Part shown: one piece after another, positions 45,088 through 57,589 of the stretch
Numbering within the stretch: position 1 is the first letter of the stretch
Layout of the letters: every line of letters starts with the position of its first letter
From: Diphasiastrum complanatum
Lineage: Eukaryota; Streptophyta; Lycopodiopsida; Lycopodiales; Lycopodiaceae
DNA: 64,000 bases
Direction: 5' to 3'
Assembly (NCBI GenBank): GCA_029204225.1
Contig: CM055101.1
Span: forward strand, 42,496,927 to 42,560,926
Program-made: the position numbers and the translations under genes
The notes under the pieces: generated by a model
Databases searched by the model: none
What the model was told of the DNA's origin: nothing
What the model saw: only the letters and a program-made list of their open reading frames with translations

Positions 45088-46916
45088 GAGTTGCAGGAGT
45101 TCACCATTTTTGACACTCCCTCTTGAACCTTGTAGCTTTGCACGTTTAATCCAATTGCCTTTCTTTGCTTGGCAAAGAGTGGCTTGTCGAGCAGCTTCAT
45201 GAGCAGATCTGCAATCATGTATTCTGATTTTATGTACTAAACTTGGAGCTCTCCTTTTGAGATTAAATCTCAAATGTGATGGTACTTCAGAGGTATGTGT
45301 TTTGTTTTGAATGGAAGACAGGATCCTGAGACAGATAAATGGCACTCTGAGAGTCCATCATCATCGTACATGGCCCTTCTTGTGGTATCTAGATTGCTTC
45401 CAGCATCATCTGCAGCCACACTACCTTGTTTGCCACCTTTGAAGTTGCGACATATTCAACTTCGCAAGAAGATTGAGCTACCAATGTTTGCTTTTTGCAT
45501 ATCCAGCTGATTGCAGCTCCGCACGCTATGGTACATCCTCTAGTTATGGACTTGCTATCATCTTTGCAGCTCACCTAGCTTGCATCACTGTAGTGGTGCA
45601 GCTCAAATCCTTTTCTTTCATTTTCAACTCTGTAGGTTAATCCCATATTCTGGGTACCCTTCAGATACTGTAGAATTCGTTTTGCCATTTGCCAATGTGC
45701 CATGCCAGGATTGGAAGAGAATTGGCTTAAGGCATAAACAGATAAAGCTAGATCGGGTCTGGTACAAATTGTAAGGTACATTAGACTACCGATCAGGTTT
45801 TGGTAGGGTATACTTGCCATCTTCTGTTCTTCCTCTTCTGTTTTTGGGCAATCATGCTTTGTCAGCTTGGCTCCAACTATTATTGGTGTGGCTTTTTCTT
45901 TGCAGTCCATCATGTGATACTGCTTGAGCACCTTTTTGGCATATTCTGACAGACTCAAGTGCATTTTGCCATTTGTTCGATCTCTTGTGATCTCTAGCCC
46001 GAGGCATTTTGTTGCTTCTCCTAGATATGTGATTTTATAACTTTCAGAAATCTGACTTTTCATGTCTTTCTAGACATTACAGTCTAGTTGTGTAGGATTG
46101 AAGCCTAGAGACTTCAGATCGAGCTTCTTATATCAAGCTCGTGATGCATGCTTTAGACCATAGATGCATCTCTGCAACCGACAGACATATTGTCGATTGT
46201 CGGGGTCTTCAAATCCTTCAGACTGCTTCATGAAAATTTCTTCTTCTAGATCTTTGTGGAAAAAGATTGTTTTCACATCAATCTGGTGAATTATAGATTG
46301 TGTTGTGTGGCGTATGCAAGGAGGAGTCATATGCTTGTCATCTTGACCATCGACAAATATGTGTTGAAATAATCAACACCATATCTCTGTGTGTAGCCCT
46401 TCACGGTTCGAGTACCCGACCATGATTGTTTGCTCTGATATATCATCGAGCTTGTTTCTTTATTCTTTTGGAATATGCTTATATGCTGCACATCTGAGCA
46501 CTCGTACATATGATAGATCAGGCTTTCTACCTGTCCACATTTCGTATGACATCTTATTTTCCAGTGCTGTCGTTGTTGATCTGTTTTGTAGGTGTACTGC
46601 TGCAGCTATGGCCTCAACCCAGAATTGACTTGGAAATTGAGCCTGTGCCATCATGCATCTAGCTCTTTCGACCAACACTCTTTTTTCTGCGACACCATTG
46701 TATTCTGGTGTGTATGCAGGAGTGAACTGGTGTTCTATCCCCTGTTCTTAACAGAATTTTCAAAATTCTTTGCTTTTGTATTCACTTCCATTGTTAGATC
46801 TGATGATCTGAATCTTCTTTGAAGTGTGTCGCTCTGCAAATGCCACAAACTTCTTGAAGGAATCAAACACTTTAGTTTTCTTCTTTAGGTAGTAGATCGT
46901 GATCATCCGGTTGTAA

Positions 46917-48011
46917 TCATCTATGAACGTCAGAAAATATCTCGAACCTGAGAGCAAATCCATTTTCATCGGTCCAACAGACATCAGAGTGGACGAGCTC
47001 AAGAACTTCTTTGGCTCTTCTTCCCTCATGTGTGAATGGATTTCGATGTTGTTTGCCTTTCTGACAGACTTCACAGAACTCGGTTTCAGGCCTTGATATC
47101 TTGAGACTTGCGACTATGTCTTTTTTGCACATGTCATATAGGCTTCGCATGTTCAGATGATATATTTTTCTATGATAAAGCTGATCTTCATTTGCTGATG
47201 CAGTTAATATTCTATCAGAGTTGCTCATTATCTTGGCCTGGTAGAGGTTTGCTTCTCTGCATTCAACCGTCAGAAACTTGTTTGTATTTTTCTCGATAAT
47301 GCGGCATGTGTTGTCGTTGAACAAAACTCGAATACCAAGATCTGCCATCTTGGAGACTGATAGCAGATCTTTTCTTAGTGAAGGCACGTAGAGTGCCCCT
47401 AGCAGCTCTGCTTGACCTGACAATGTTTGCAGCTGTAGAGTGCCGATGCCTTTGACATCGTGTCTGCTCCCATCATCTAGAATCACTACTCTATTATTTT
47501 TGAGCTCTTTGAAGTCGATCAAGATTTTCTTGTTGCAGGTGATATGTGATGTTGCTCCTGAATCAATGACTACATCGTAGTCGTGTTCAATGTAGCTCAT
47601 TGAAGCTTCATCGAGTATCGTAAAGGCTTCATCACCTCTATTTGCATCCTTGGATGACTCTACAACATTTGCTTTCTCAGCCTTGTTTTTCCTTTTTGGG
47701 TTGAATTTGCAATAATTTGCAGATTGCCTCTTTTTCTTGCAGTGCATGCAAGGTATTGCTGGATTGAACCAGCATTTGTTGGCTGTATGGCCTGGTTTGT
47801 GATAGTGATCACAGAAAGAAGATCGTTGATTCGAGGACTTCGTCTTCTTAAATCTTGGTTTGTTCTTGTTTTTCTTCTTTCCTTTCGCGAAGAGAGCCTT
47901 CTCTTGATCACTGCTTCCTTCTCCTTCGTCCCTCATCAGTTTCTCATCAGCGACAAAACTGACTACTTTGTCGAATGTCATGTATGACAGACTCAATATG
48001 AGCATTCTCAA
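46917..48011 (-). pseudogene. Copia-8 zinc knuckles, protease, integrase N-terminus
   Basis: 364 codons. Two zinc-knuckle-like motifs occur, FCDHYHKPGHTANKC and CMHCKKKRQSANYC. The protease DSGATSHITC is near residue 150, followed by SGQAELLGALYVPSLRKDLLSV. The HHCC integrase domain (RKIYHLNMRSLY, CEVCQKGKQHRNPF) follows, then a frame change at the integrase core, which continues as 47074-46760 (SGSRYFLTFIDDYNR). Confidence 0.8.
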
Positions 48012-48037
48012 AGTCTAATAGGACGTCGGTAGAGATT

Positions 48038-48496
48038 TCATGAGTACATCAGTTGTTGTGGTGCTGGGACCTGGTGCTCCTGTCTTGATGCAACGAGTTG
48101 AGCGAAGATCGTTCTGATCTTGTCAACATGCTGATCTAACTGATTGTCATCCCATTGTATGGATTGCAACTGATTGTGAAGGTACATGACTGAAGTTTCA
48201 GCCCTCACTTCATACTGTTGTTTCAATCTTTTCCATGTTGCATAGCTGCTTTTGCAGTCTTCAATCTGCATGAGTAGATCTTCGTTTATGGACAAAACGA
48301 TGATCGCCATTGCACGCTCATCTTTTTTGATCCATTCAGCTCTCCTCAGGTCTCTCTCTGGAGGCTGCACCTCCGAGAGTTTGGTCACCGACCAGATGCC
48401 TTCGCCCTTCAGAAGTGTTTTGATCTTGAATTTCCAAATTCTGAAATTTGTGCCATTAAGACTGATTGCTACTCTTGTTTGAATTGTTGTAGCCAT
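48038..48496 (-). pseudogene. Copia-8 gag N-terminus
   Basis: 152 codons: MATTIQTRVAISLNGTNFRIWKFKIKTLLKGEGIW, then WKRLKQQYEVR and MYLHNQLQSIQWDD. Standard copia gag core, ended by a stop before the zinc knuckle, which is in the next frame downstream. Confidence 0.8.
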
Positions 48497-48562
48497 ATTG
48501 TGTTGTCTAGATAATCACTGCTTAGATATCAGTAGTGATAATCTCTCTGCTCTGATACCATG

Positions 48563-48806
48563 TCGCAAAACGGTTTTGTTTCGTTGTCGCAAATGATTTT
48601 GTTTCTTTTGAGATTTTCTGTTGTGCGGAAGCTTTACAGGAACCTAGACACGTGACTACACATCACATAACAGATTTCAATCTACCAATCAAGACAGCAT
48701 AAGACAAGGAGATGCACAAAGAATAGAATAACTGTATTATCGGTATGATTTTTAGAGCGAGATGGTCACTGTCTCGCTCGTTGGCAGCCTGACGCTCTGC
48801 TCTTTC
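48563..48806 (-). repeat. Copia-8 5' LTR fragment
   Basis: The minus strand ends TTTTGCGACA next to the primer-binding site. Only about 240 bp is left before a plus-strand RT fragment begins; the TG start is missing. Confidence 0.6.
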
Positions 48807-48807
48807 G

Positions 48808-49150
48808 TTGTGTTCTGCTAACAACAAGTGGATCTTCAAGAAGAAGATCAACTCTGATGGTTCCATTGCCAAATGGAAAGCACGGCTGGTGGCTAAAGGA
48901 TTCACTCAAGTCCAAGGAGTGGATTATCAAGAAATTTTCAGTCATGTCACCAAGATGCAGTCAATCAGGACTTTGATTGCGTTAGCAATTGTGGAATACC
49001 TCGAAATGCACCAAATGGATGTCAAGACATCATTCCTCAATGACAATGTTGAAGAGGAGCTGTACTCTTCCAATCAGAGGGATTCGAAGTCAAAGGCCAA
49101 GAGCACAAAGTGTGCAAGATGCACAAGGCAATCTACAGTCTGAAACAGAC
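48808..49150 (+). mobile_element. Copia RT fragment
   Basis: Plus strand: NKWIFKKKINSDGSIAKWKA, GVDYQEIFSHVTKMQSIRTL and QMDVKTSFLNDNVEEELY, then a frameshift to HKVCKMHKAIYSLKQTARAWF. It ends just before the YVDD motif and is fused to an integrase end at about 49155. Confidence 0.85.
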
Positions 49151-49154
49151 TGCA

Positions 49155-50454
49155 AGAGCATGGTTTATATGTGTGTTTGGATGTGCATCATACATGCACA
49201 TACTAGAAGAAAAAAGAAACAAGCTCGACAAAAAGTCGGTGCAAACAGTCATGGTTGGATATTCGAACGGCTCACAAATCTACTGACTCTACAATCCAAA
49301 CTCGAAGAAGGTGGCAACGAGCAGAGACATGAAGTTTGACGAATCGACATTTTCTGTCATGAAGGAAACAAAAGGCCATGAAATCTTCACACCATTGCCG
49401 ATTGAAGAGGGAGATTGAGGCCAGACATCGAACCAAATTGTCGAGCCACGGTCTCCAAAGCAAGGAAGGTAAAGATCGACCAATCAAAGAAAACACCAAC
49501 TAGTAGCGAAGAAGGTCAACATGAGCAAGAAGACCTCCAGACCGATACATCAACAATCTTCAATGGAGTGAAGATGTAGATGTCGAATACTGCAGCTACA
49601 TTGAAGAGCCGACGACATATCAAGAAGCTATCCAGAGTCCAGAGAGAGAATTTTGGAAGCAAGCAATGTCGAAGGAGATCGAGTCGATGAGGCAGAATGA
49701 AGCGTGGACACTTGAGCCACTGCCCGAAGGAAAGTCGACTACAAATGGGCATACAAAAGGAAGATGAGATCAGATGGATCTATAGGACGATACAAAGCTC
49801 GACTTGTCGCCAAAGGCTACACGTCGAGGTATGGCATCGACTACTTCGATACATACTCACCGATGGTCAAGATGGCGAGACTACTGCTTGCTTATGCTAC
49901 ACAACACAATCTGAAAATACATCAAATTGATGTAAAAATAGCCTTTTTTCATGGAGACCTAAAGGAAGAAATATTCATGAAGTAGCCTGAAGAATACAAA
50001 GACCCCAACAATCGAGACTACGCCTGTCGGCTACATTGATGCAAGCATGACGAGCTTGGTACAAGAAGCTCGATAATCTTCTAAAGTCTCTAAGCTTTGT
50101 TCCTACACAACCAGACTGTAATTTCTATATAAAAAGAGCAAGAAAAAGGTTTGTGATTTTAACCATATTTGTAGATGACTCTTTGATGATAGAAAATTGT
50201 CTTATAATGATAAATAGACAAAGAGTCAGATTTCTACAAACTATGAGATCACAGATCTAGGAGAAATGACAAAATGTCTTGGGCTACAAATCAAAAGAGA
50301 CCGAATAAAAGGAGTCATGCATTTGATTCAATCAAAATACGTCGAAAAGGTGCTGAAGTAGTACAAAATGAATGACTACAAAGAAAAAGCTACACCAATG
50401 ATAGTTGGAGCCACATTATTGAAGCAAGACTGTCCAAGTACAGATGAGAAGAGT
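49155..50454 (+). mobile_element. Copia-9 integrase end and RT
   Basis: Plus strand: integrase C-terminus (VFGCASYMHILEEKRNKLDKK, in a shifted frame near 49170), linker, RT N-terminus (EFWKQAMSKEIESMRQNEAW near 49650), and 49764-49985 RSDGSIGRYKARLVAKGYTS...QIDVKIAFFHGDLKEE. Then a degraded region with stops to VGATLLKQDCPSTDE at about 50450. The RNase H at 52912 may be the same element split by the minus-strand Copia-10. Confidence 0.8.
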
Positions 50455-51908
50455 TGCTCCTGACACGATGGTACATCCTCCTGAAACACTTTTGTAGTCA
50501 TCCTTGAGAGATGCCTAGGTAGCATTACTGTAGGAAAGCATCTGGAACCCTCCATCACGAGAATAACACAAACCAAAATCTTTCATTAATTGAAGATATT
50601 GCAAAATTTGTTTCGCAATCTTCCAATGAGTTGATCTTGGATTTGTACAGAATTGGCTCATCATGAACATGACATAAGCAATGTTAGGATGCGTGTTATC
50701 TGCAAGGTACATCAACGATCTGATCAGCTTTCTGTATGGTGTAAGCTACATCAACTCTCTTTCTTCTTCAGTCTTCAAACAGTCTTCATTCGTCAGGATT
50801 GTTTCTGCAAGCATGGGAGTATTTGCTCCCTTGCAACTCAGCATCCCGAAATCTTCTAGGATATTTTTTGGTATATCTGGACTGATGAAGGTACAACTTA
50901 CCTCCCTCATAGTCTCTGTCAATCTGTAAGCCAAGATAACATCTGGCTTCTCCCAGGTCTGCAATCTCAGAATGTTTCGAGATATCATACTTCACCTCCG
51001 CAATAAGCTCTTCACTTTTGCAGAATATCAAAGTGTCGTCCACATACACAGCTACAATGATGATCTTCCCGTCTGTTATTCTTACATAAACATTAGAATT
51101 AGCAACTAGTGGCTTGAATCCTAAAGAATTGAGGGCTTGATCTTTCTTCTTGGACCATTGTCGCGCCGACTGCTTCAGACCATAGATACTCCTATGCATT
51201 CTGCATGCATAAGTAGGAAGCGAATTTGAAATGTAGTATGGAGGTTGATCCATGTAGACTTCCTCGTCTAGCTCGCCATGCAAGAAGGTTGTTTTCTCGT
51301 CCACGATGGGTAGCTCCTGAATCATGGATTACCTCCTGTGTGTCAGGTGTTGATACTGCACACATATCTGCATAGATGTAGGCGGTCGAATTCCCGTGAT
51401 TCGATCTTTCTTCACCCATCTTTGAGCTCTTTGGCTCCTCGACATAGGATGAACTATTGTTGTTCTTCTGTCTGCTTTGAGCTGATTTGTTTCTTGGGTT
51501 TTGGCGGTAGTCCATGGCTGCATGACCCTTCTTATGATAGTGGATACACTCAATTTTCAGATTAAGTCAACACGAATCGACAATATGTCCTTCGTGTTTG
51601 CATCTCATGCATGTCTTCTTGTTTCTACTCTGTTGTTTTGACCTTTCTTTGCCTTCCACTTGCCTTTGCTAGCTCCTTTTGCTTGCTGATCTCGATCCTG
51701 CCTTCGATCTGACTCCCTCTTAGGCTTGAATTGCTTCTTTGATTTCTCCGTGTTGTTGTAGAGAGCTTGGTCAGAAGCATCCTTGTGATCAAAGTGCTCT
51801 CAAGCTTCGACTTCTTCTCGAATCTCGACAACAGTTGAATGCTTAGCCTCCTGGATCTGATAGCTTTCTGGCTATGTCAGACTATGACAGGTGGGGCTCT
51901 GATACCAC
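50455..51908 (-). mobile_element. Copia-10 gag tail, protease start, RT, partial RNase H
   Basis: Minus strand from the primer-binding site (TGGTATCAGAGCCCC near 51907-51893). Gag tail and zinc knuckle lie at 51831-51500, and the protease entry HDSGAT (near 51325) is fused directly to the RT palm (TTFLHGELDEEVYMDQPP). The integrase and RT fingers, roughly 1.8 kb, are gone. RT runs on with YVDDTLIF near 51045, and RNase H starts (SATWASLKDDYKS-like, near 50520) before ending at 50455. Closely related to Copia-5. Confidence 0.8.
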
Positions 51909-52604
51909 TGATGCAAAAAATAAATGTGTGGATAACGCTAATTGCAAATATCAATCAGGCTCTCAAAATGAAATGAAGCGAAACTGGATGAAACGAAATG
52001 AAATGAATCTTGAACAGGCCCTGATATTGACATTGCTACAACAAAATCAAGTTAATCGCGAACGAAAACAATATGAATGGATTTCAGATATGATTGTTGG
52101 TCACTGCCAGCTATATCATTCCTACAATCCTCCAGAATGTAGACAGACACCACTGATCTACGTTTTAGATCAATACAACATTCAACAAAATTGAACTAGT
52201 GTGCAAAATTGATAAATGAATGAATGAGATACACGGACATTAATTCATTCAAGATCAAACAAGGATAAGAGTGATATGTGCGTAATAGCTACAATATTAT
52301 CTATTGATCCTCTTGTTTTTTGTGCGTTGTATGAGACCCACATAGCGCGTTGGCATGAGAGAAGCGACGCTCTCCCACGAGTAATGTCTCGCTTACTAGC
52401 GGACTTTTTGGATCTCTATGGATCCTGCTTACAAAACTTGTCTCGCTTGCAGGCGGACTTCTATTATGTAGTTTGTATTATGTGTATTTCTATCTCCTAC
52501 TGTATGTATATTATACATTCAAGGTAGCACACCAGATTAGATAGACTAAACAATCTATAACTAATCACGGATTACAAGAGAGGTGGGTTAGGCATGTCCT
52601 AACA
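51909..52604 (-). repeat. Copia-10 5' LTR (696 bp)
   Basis: The minus strand begins TGTTAGGACATGCC at 52604 and ends TTTTTTGCATCA at 51909, with the primer-binding site two bases on. Related to the Copia-5 LTR region near 29180. No partner LTR is present at the other end of the element. Confidence 0.8.
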
Positions 52605-52911
52605 CTCTTCAGCTGATGTCATCATATCAGACCAGGGGTTTTTGTACTTCTTGGTACTTGCATGATCTTTATGATCTTTTTGGAGCGCAAAGGTCAAAAA
52701 GTGTCACGAAGATTTTTGTGTCGCTTCGAGCTGTTTGACTTTCGCGTCGTCTGACTTTCTCCTGCTGTGTCACAAAAAATTTTCTTTTCGCGTTCATGTC
52801 TCTTCATCAAGGTGTTCGCAAACATTTTCGCTTCGTATCTTTTCATGATATTCACGAATACTATCGCTTCGTGTCTTTTCGTCAGACTCAAGGCTGAAAG
52901 CTAGCAAAGCT
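52605..52911. other. Unclassified junction DNA
   Basis: About 300 bases between the Copia-10 LTR and an RNase H fragment. It has recurrent short words of the type ttcgc/cgtctt (for example near 52720-52880), reminiscent of the repeats at 29480-29900. Confidence 0.4.
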
Positions 52912-53407
52912 TTGGTAATAGAAACATTTTGTTTCTTCAATGCAAGTTGGGCGAGCTGCAAAGACGACAACAAGTCCATGACAGGAGGATGTTCTATAGT
53001 GTGTGGAGCAGCGATTATCTGGACATGCAAGAAACAAACACTCGTAGCTCAATCCTCATGCAAAGCCGAATATGTGACAACATCGAAGGTGGCTAATGAG
53101 GTATTGTGGCTACAAATGATGCTGGAGGCAATTGGCATACAACACGAAGACCCTTCCATCATGATTCTCAGAGTGCCATTTATTTGGCCCATATTCCAGT
53201 GTTTCACTCAAAGACCAAACACATACCTCTGAAGTACCATCATGTTCGAGATCTGAACTCGAAAAGAGAGCTCGGTGTCGAATAAAAAAATCAGAAGACA
53301 TGATTGCAGATTTGTTAACAAAGCTGCTAGACAAGCCACTGTTTACAAAGCATCGAAAATCAATGGAATTTGGATAAGCATAAAGGTTGCATCGTTCAAG
53401 AGGGAGT
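52912..53407 (+). mobile_element. Copia RNase H end with purine tract
   Basis: Plus strand: ASWASCKDDNKSMTGGCSIV and KKQTLVAQSSCKAEYVTTSK, then a shifted tail with MIADLLTKLLDKPLFTKH. A purine tract AAGAGGGAG (53399-53407) precedes an LTR start. Same family as Copia-8 (nearly the same RNase H motifs and purine tract); perhaps the 3' end of Copia-9. Confidence 0.85.
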
Positions 53408-53866
53408 GTTGGAAATGGTGAACTCATGCAACCATTCCTTGAAATTCCCCGAAGTGGTCGAAGTCAAAATCACCGAAGTCACCGACATCGAAGTGATCGA
53501 CAAGAGCCCTTGCAACCAAAGCCGAAGTTGAAGTCGAAGTACCCAAAGTGCTGAAGACGGACCTCATGCAAAACCAAACATTGGACAAGTCGAGTTAGCG
53601 GACTGTAGCTCGGGGACTACAACTCGACAAGCATGAAGGCATTATACTTTCACGCTCAGCCGCCAAAGTGACGTTACTAGAGGGACGACTAACTAATAGA
53701 TTAGCATAAACCGCTCTTGTAATGTTTTGTTAATCTATCTTGTAATCTCACCTGGTGAGACATAAGTATAGGCTAGAATTCAGAATAGAAAAAGTAAGCA
53801 ATGCTAGAGCAAAATACAAAATACTTGTTATTCTTCCAACTCTGATTGTTGTGCTATATTTCTTAC
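53408..53866 (+). repeat. 3' LTR after RNase H fragment
   Basis: Begins TGTTGGAAATGGTGAACTC right after the purine tract. A plausible CA end lies near 53866 (TATATTTCTTACA). It includes a gaag-rich stretch (53440-53560) of short repeats such as gaagtcga/ccgaagt. The 3' boundary is uncertain. Confidence 0.6.
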
Positions 53867-54165
53867 AAAATGAACATATCCATTGGAGAGTTCATGTGGA
53901 TCACACCACAAGCCAAGGGCATTCTAATAGAATGGTTGAACACAAAACCTAAAATGACAACAAAGAAAACCCGTGTTGTGTTGGATACGAGGAGACAAGC
54001 AATGTCCTCCACATTGGAACAACATGGAAGAGTGAGCAGCAAAGTCTAGTTTATTCCAAAAAGATTATTTACAAGTGATCATTGGGCCATGGGCTTACAC
54101 ACACAGGATGCCACGACCCTCATATATTATTTCTACTAATTTTGCATTTTATTTATTTACACCCA
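53867..54165. other. Short unclassified stretch
   Basis: About 300 bases of AT-rich DNA between two LTR segments. No coding signal is recognised. Confidence 0.4.
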
Positions 54166-54899
54166 TGGGCAGTAGGATCGGAAGCGCCACAATTAGCAAC
54201 AGAACGTTTAAAATGAAGGAATATAGAGAAATGAGCAATGGAAAAACAACTGAGTGGAGACAAAATGTACTCTGTTTAATATCCACAATCAGTACAATGG
54301 CATGAAGTGAAAACTTCAGCTGGCTATAGAGTGATAACTCTGATCGTTGTGTGTGATAACACATGCAACGGAACAATCTGAATGAATTGATAGAAACAAT
54401 TATCAGAAATTTTAGATGTCAGATGATTATCAGAATCGCTGAAGTTGTTTTTGATGAAGATACATATCTTAATATACTACTCAAAATATCTATTACTGAT
54501 ATTTTATACATTTATTACAACCGCCTCAGACTTACAATGTAGGCGGACTTCCAACGTGAGTCGTTGGATTTCTGACCGACAATATCGAAAATTATACAAA
54601 GGATCAAAATTTTACATTGGGTCGAAAAATATAGTCAGGGTCGGATTTTTCAGGGTCAGAAAAATCAAAGCCGATCCGATTCGATCCAAGGTCAAAGACG
54701 TCCGGATAATTTTTCCTTGATCCGATCTGATCCAGGGTCGAAAGATCTCTATTTGTTAGGCTTGACATTGGGTTGGAAAAATCCCATATCAGATTTTTCA
54801 ATCTTGTTGAAACTTGAGCCTTTTGTTTTTTGTTTTTTTGTAAAGTTTTCAGGATGCTCATTAACAAACGAATTTGAGGTTGAGCATCGAATTCCAACA
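54166..54899 (-). repeat. Copia-11 3' LTR (incomplete)
   Basis: The minus strand starts TGTTGGAATTCG at 54899 after the purine tract TTAAGGGGGAG. Matches 55440-56045 in the same orientation. The last ~35 bases present in the partner (ending TTTTTGACA) are missing here. Confidence 0.8.
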
Positions 54900-55408
54900 C
54901 TCCCCCTTAATGTGGATCCTAAAAAACTTTGATCTTCAGGTTTAAGTTGTCGTTGAATCTAACTTGGTGCTCTTTTGTCATAGCCCATGGAGAGTTGCTA
55001 GGATGTCCCATGCATCCTTAGCAGTCTAAGCAACACTTATGTAAATGATTTGAGTGTCTCTGATGTTGAGAGTGATGTAGGCAAATGCTTAGTCTCCATT
55101 TGGTGATTGTGGCTGCATCACCTTTTGGCTTGACTTTTGTGCCATCAACAACGTCCCACAGTTCCTTGGCTAATAGTATGGTCTTCATTTTGAACTTCCA
55201 GAGATGGTAGTTATTTCCATCGAGTCTCTCAATGACAAAAGATCTAGAAGATAGATTCATTCTGGTTGAGTGAGATCGTTGGTAGATACAACGATTTCAG
55301 AATATTGTTGGCTGCACGCTTGCTAGTAGAACGTCTTGATAGAAACAAGACTAATAATCTATGATGGAAGTAGATTACTAGAATGCCCGCTCTGATACCA
55401 TGTCAAAA
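54900..55408 (-). pseudogene. Copia-11 interior: primer site and gag remnant
   Basis: Only about 509 bp lie between the LTRs: TGGTATCAGAGCGGG (minus strand, 55408 onward below the LTR), gag start at 55260 (MNLSSRSFVIERLDGNNYHLWKFKMKTILLAKELW) and a frame change. A trace of the zinc-free C-terminus is followed by the purine tract. No pol at all. This is the size of a terminal-repeat-in-miniature type or extreme deletion derivative. Confidence 0.8.
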
Positions 55409-56045
55409 ATCGATGGTATTTGCAGCGGAAGACGGAGCGAGTGGGCAGTAGAATCGGAAGCACCACAGTTAGCAACAAAACGTTCAAAATGAAGGAATAC
55501 AGAGAAATGCGCAATGGAACAACAACTGAGTGGAGAAAAAATGTGCTCTAATTAATATCCACAATGAGTACAATGGCATGAAGTGAAAACTTTAGCTGAC
55601 TACAAATTGATAACCTGATTGTTGTGTGTGATAACACATGCAACAGAACAATATGAATGAATTGATAGAAACAATTATTAGAAGTTTTAGATATCAGAAT
55701 CCCTGAAGTTGTTTTTGATGAAGATACATATCTTAATATACTACTCAAAAATATTTATTCCTGATATTTGCAACATTTATTACAACTTCCTCAGGCTGTA
55801 CAATGTAGGCGGACTTCCAACGCGAAGTCGTTGGGTCGGATTTCTTATCGACGGTATCGAAAATTATACAAAGGATTGAAATTTTACACTGGGTCAGAAA
55901 ACATAGTCAGGGTCAAAAAAATCAAATCCGATCTCCGACCCGATCTAGGGTCAAAGACATCCGGATAATTTCGCCTCGATCCGATCCGATCCAGGGTCGA
56001 AAAATCTTTGTTTGTTAGGTAGGCTTGACTTTGGGTCGGAACTTC
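55409..56045 (-). repeat. Copia-11 5' LTR (truncated)
   Basis: The minus strand ends ATCGATTTTTGACA at 55409, next to the primer-binding site. Similarity to the other LTR stops near 56045, about 100 bases short of the expected TGTTGG start. Confidence 0.75.
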
Positions 56046-56237
56046 TTCCAATTTGTCCAACCTTGCGGTGCTCTTCTTGTCCTTGGTAGGGTAGGATGAC
56101 TTATGGATGCCCGTTAACCAATGCTACTCAATCCAAGTCTGAAATCTAGAGGTCCAAGAATTGCCGAGGAGCGCTACTCTATAGTACACTCGGGCCACTG
56201 ACAGTTGGTCTTCAATTTTCTGTGTCGTGTTCGGTGT
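56046..56237. other. Junction DNA
   Basis: Short non-coding stretch between the truncated LTR and the dispersed repeat. Confidence 0.3.
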
Positions 56238-56960
56238 TGGATTTATCTCCTTTACTCTCCTAAATCCTATGTTAATCTGCCTCCATTCATGCTGCTGCAT
56301 TTTTTTTACTCATGTTGTTGCACAGTCTGCATATTTATGTGTAAAATAAGACAGGCAAAAAATGTGACTATGTACATAAATACAAGTAAATTTCCATAGG
56401 CGAAAAAGGCGAAAAAGGCGACACTATGTTTTTACACGTGATTTGTGAAGGCAAAAACGACGACACTGCCCTACAAATGCTGAAGGTGCCCTAATCAAAA
56501 AGCGAAGGTACCCTATAGATCAAATTTTAAGGCATTTGTCAAAGTGTCACATTTTTCGCATCTTCACCAATGTTCATTTCAACGAAGGCTGATGTCACGG
56601 CCTTCTCACGCTCATCCCATGAACTATGCAATCAGATTTGACAACGACAGTAGCCACCCACGATATCCTATAGACAACACATCCACCTTTGTACTTTCTT
56701 CGTCTGCACACCTGTAAAAAAAAATCATGTTTATATTGAATATCATCTACGTATTCAAGCACAAGCAACTAAGTGTGTGGGAAAAATATAATAGCATCAG
56801 AAGCTTATCAGAGATAGACAAAGTAGATGCTTTCGCGCATCGATCCTTTGTATTGTTAGTAATAGGTTTATTCCTTTTACATATTGGATTAGCTTTGTGA
56901 AGCACGCGGTTTCATCCGGTATTGTCTTGTGCTCACATGCATTATTGACCTGTATATTTT
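56238..56960. repeat. Dispersed repeat, copy 2
   Basis: Partner of 5235-5950. An inserted or diverged middle (56395-56480) contains ggcgaaaaaggcgaaaaaggcgacact, a word type also found at 29480-29900 downstream of Copia-5. Confidence 0.5.
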
Positions 56961-57589
56961 GCTATACTTAATCTGATACAACTCTATTTGTTTTGCGTTC
57001 AAATTTGTGTCAATTTTGCAATGCTTTTCTACATTCTATCTGACTCTCTTATGGCTTAATTTGGTAGTCTGTTCGTAGCGAATTATTATTAGTCTAGCTG
57101 TTCGCGACTAATATTTAGTCTTGTCTTTCGCGACTAATTCGCGACTGACAATCAGTCTAGCTATTCGTGGCAAATTATCATTTTGATGTCTTCATGCTTA
57201 ATGTTTGGCTACGTAATCAGATCGAACATGATTTCTATCAGTAATGTTATGTTCAAGCCTGATAGGCGTAGTCATGCTTAGGGAAAGAGTGAGATAGCTC
57301 ATTCAGCTGCACACGAACACTTTCCATTCGTGTTCATTTCTTTTTTAGCTATTTTTTGTTTCTCTCACACACCCTCTTTTTCCCAACATGGGTTGCTTTC
57401 TTCGAACCTTTGTACTTATTGTATCAACATAGTGGTTCGCGTTGGCTTCTTCTATGATTGTGTTGGGTCAAAACAGATGGATGGGAGAAGTGCACTTTGC
57501 CCAGTTCAATTCCTTACCAAAACTAGAAAGGACCTTTTTCACCATATTATAAGACCCAAGAAAAGTCTGCGAAGGTTCAGTAGGTGATT
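56961..57589. other. Unclassified DNA
   Basis: Contains four short recurring words of the form ttcgcgactaat / ttagtc between 57072 and 57170. No coding signal. Confidence 0.4.

Larger units (their letters stand above)
45088..48562 (-). mobile_element. Copia-8, internal region nearly complete
   Basis: Minus-strand copia: primer-binding site TGGTATCAGAGCAGAG (48562-48547), gag (48496-48038), zinc knuckles, protease, integrase (47074-46460), RT (46509-46133 and 46063-45575) and RNase H (45574-45116). A purine tract AAGAGGGAG (near 45124-45116) and the first bases of the 3' LTR (TGTCAAAAATGG from 45115) follow before truncation. The YVDD region near 46070-46130 is disrupted. Several frameshifts and stops: defective. 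Confidence 0.85.
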
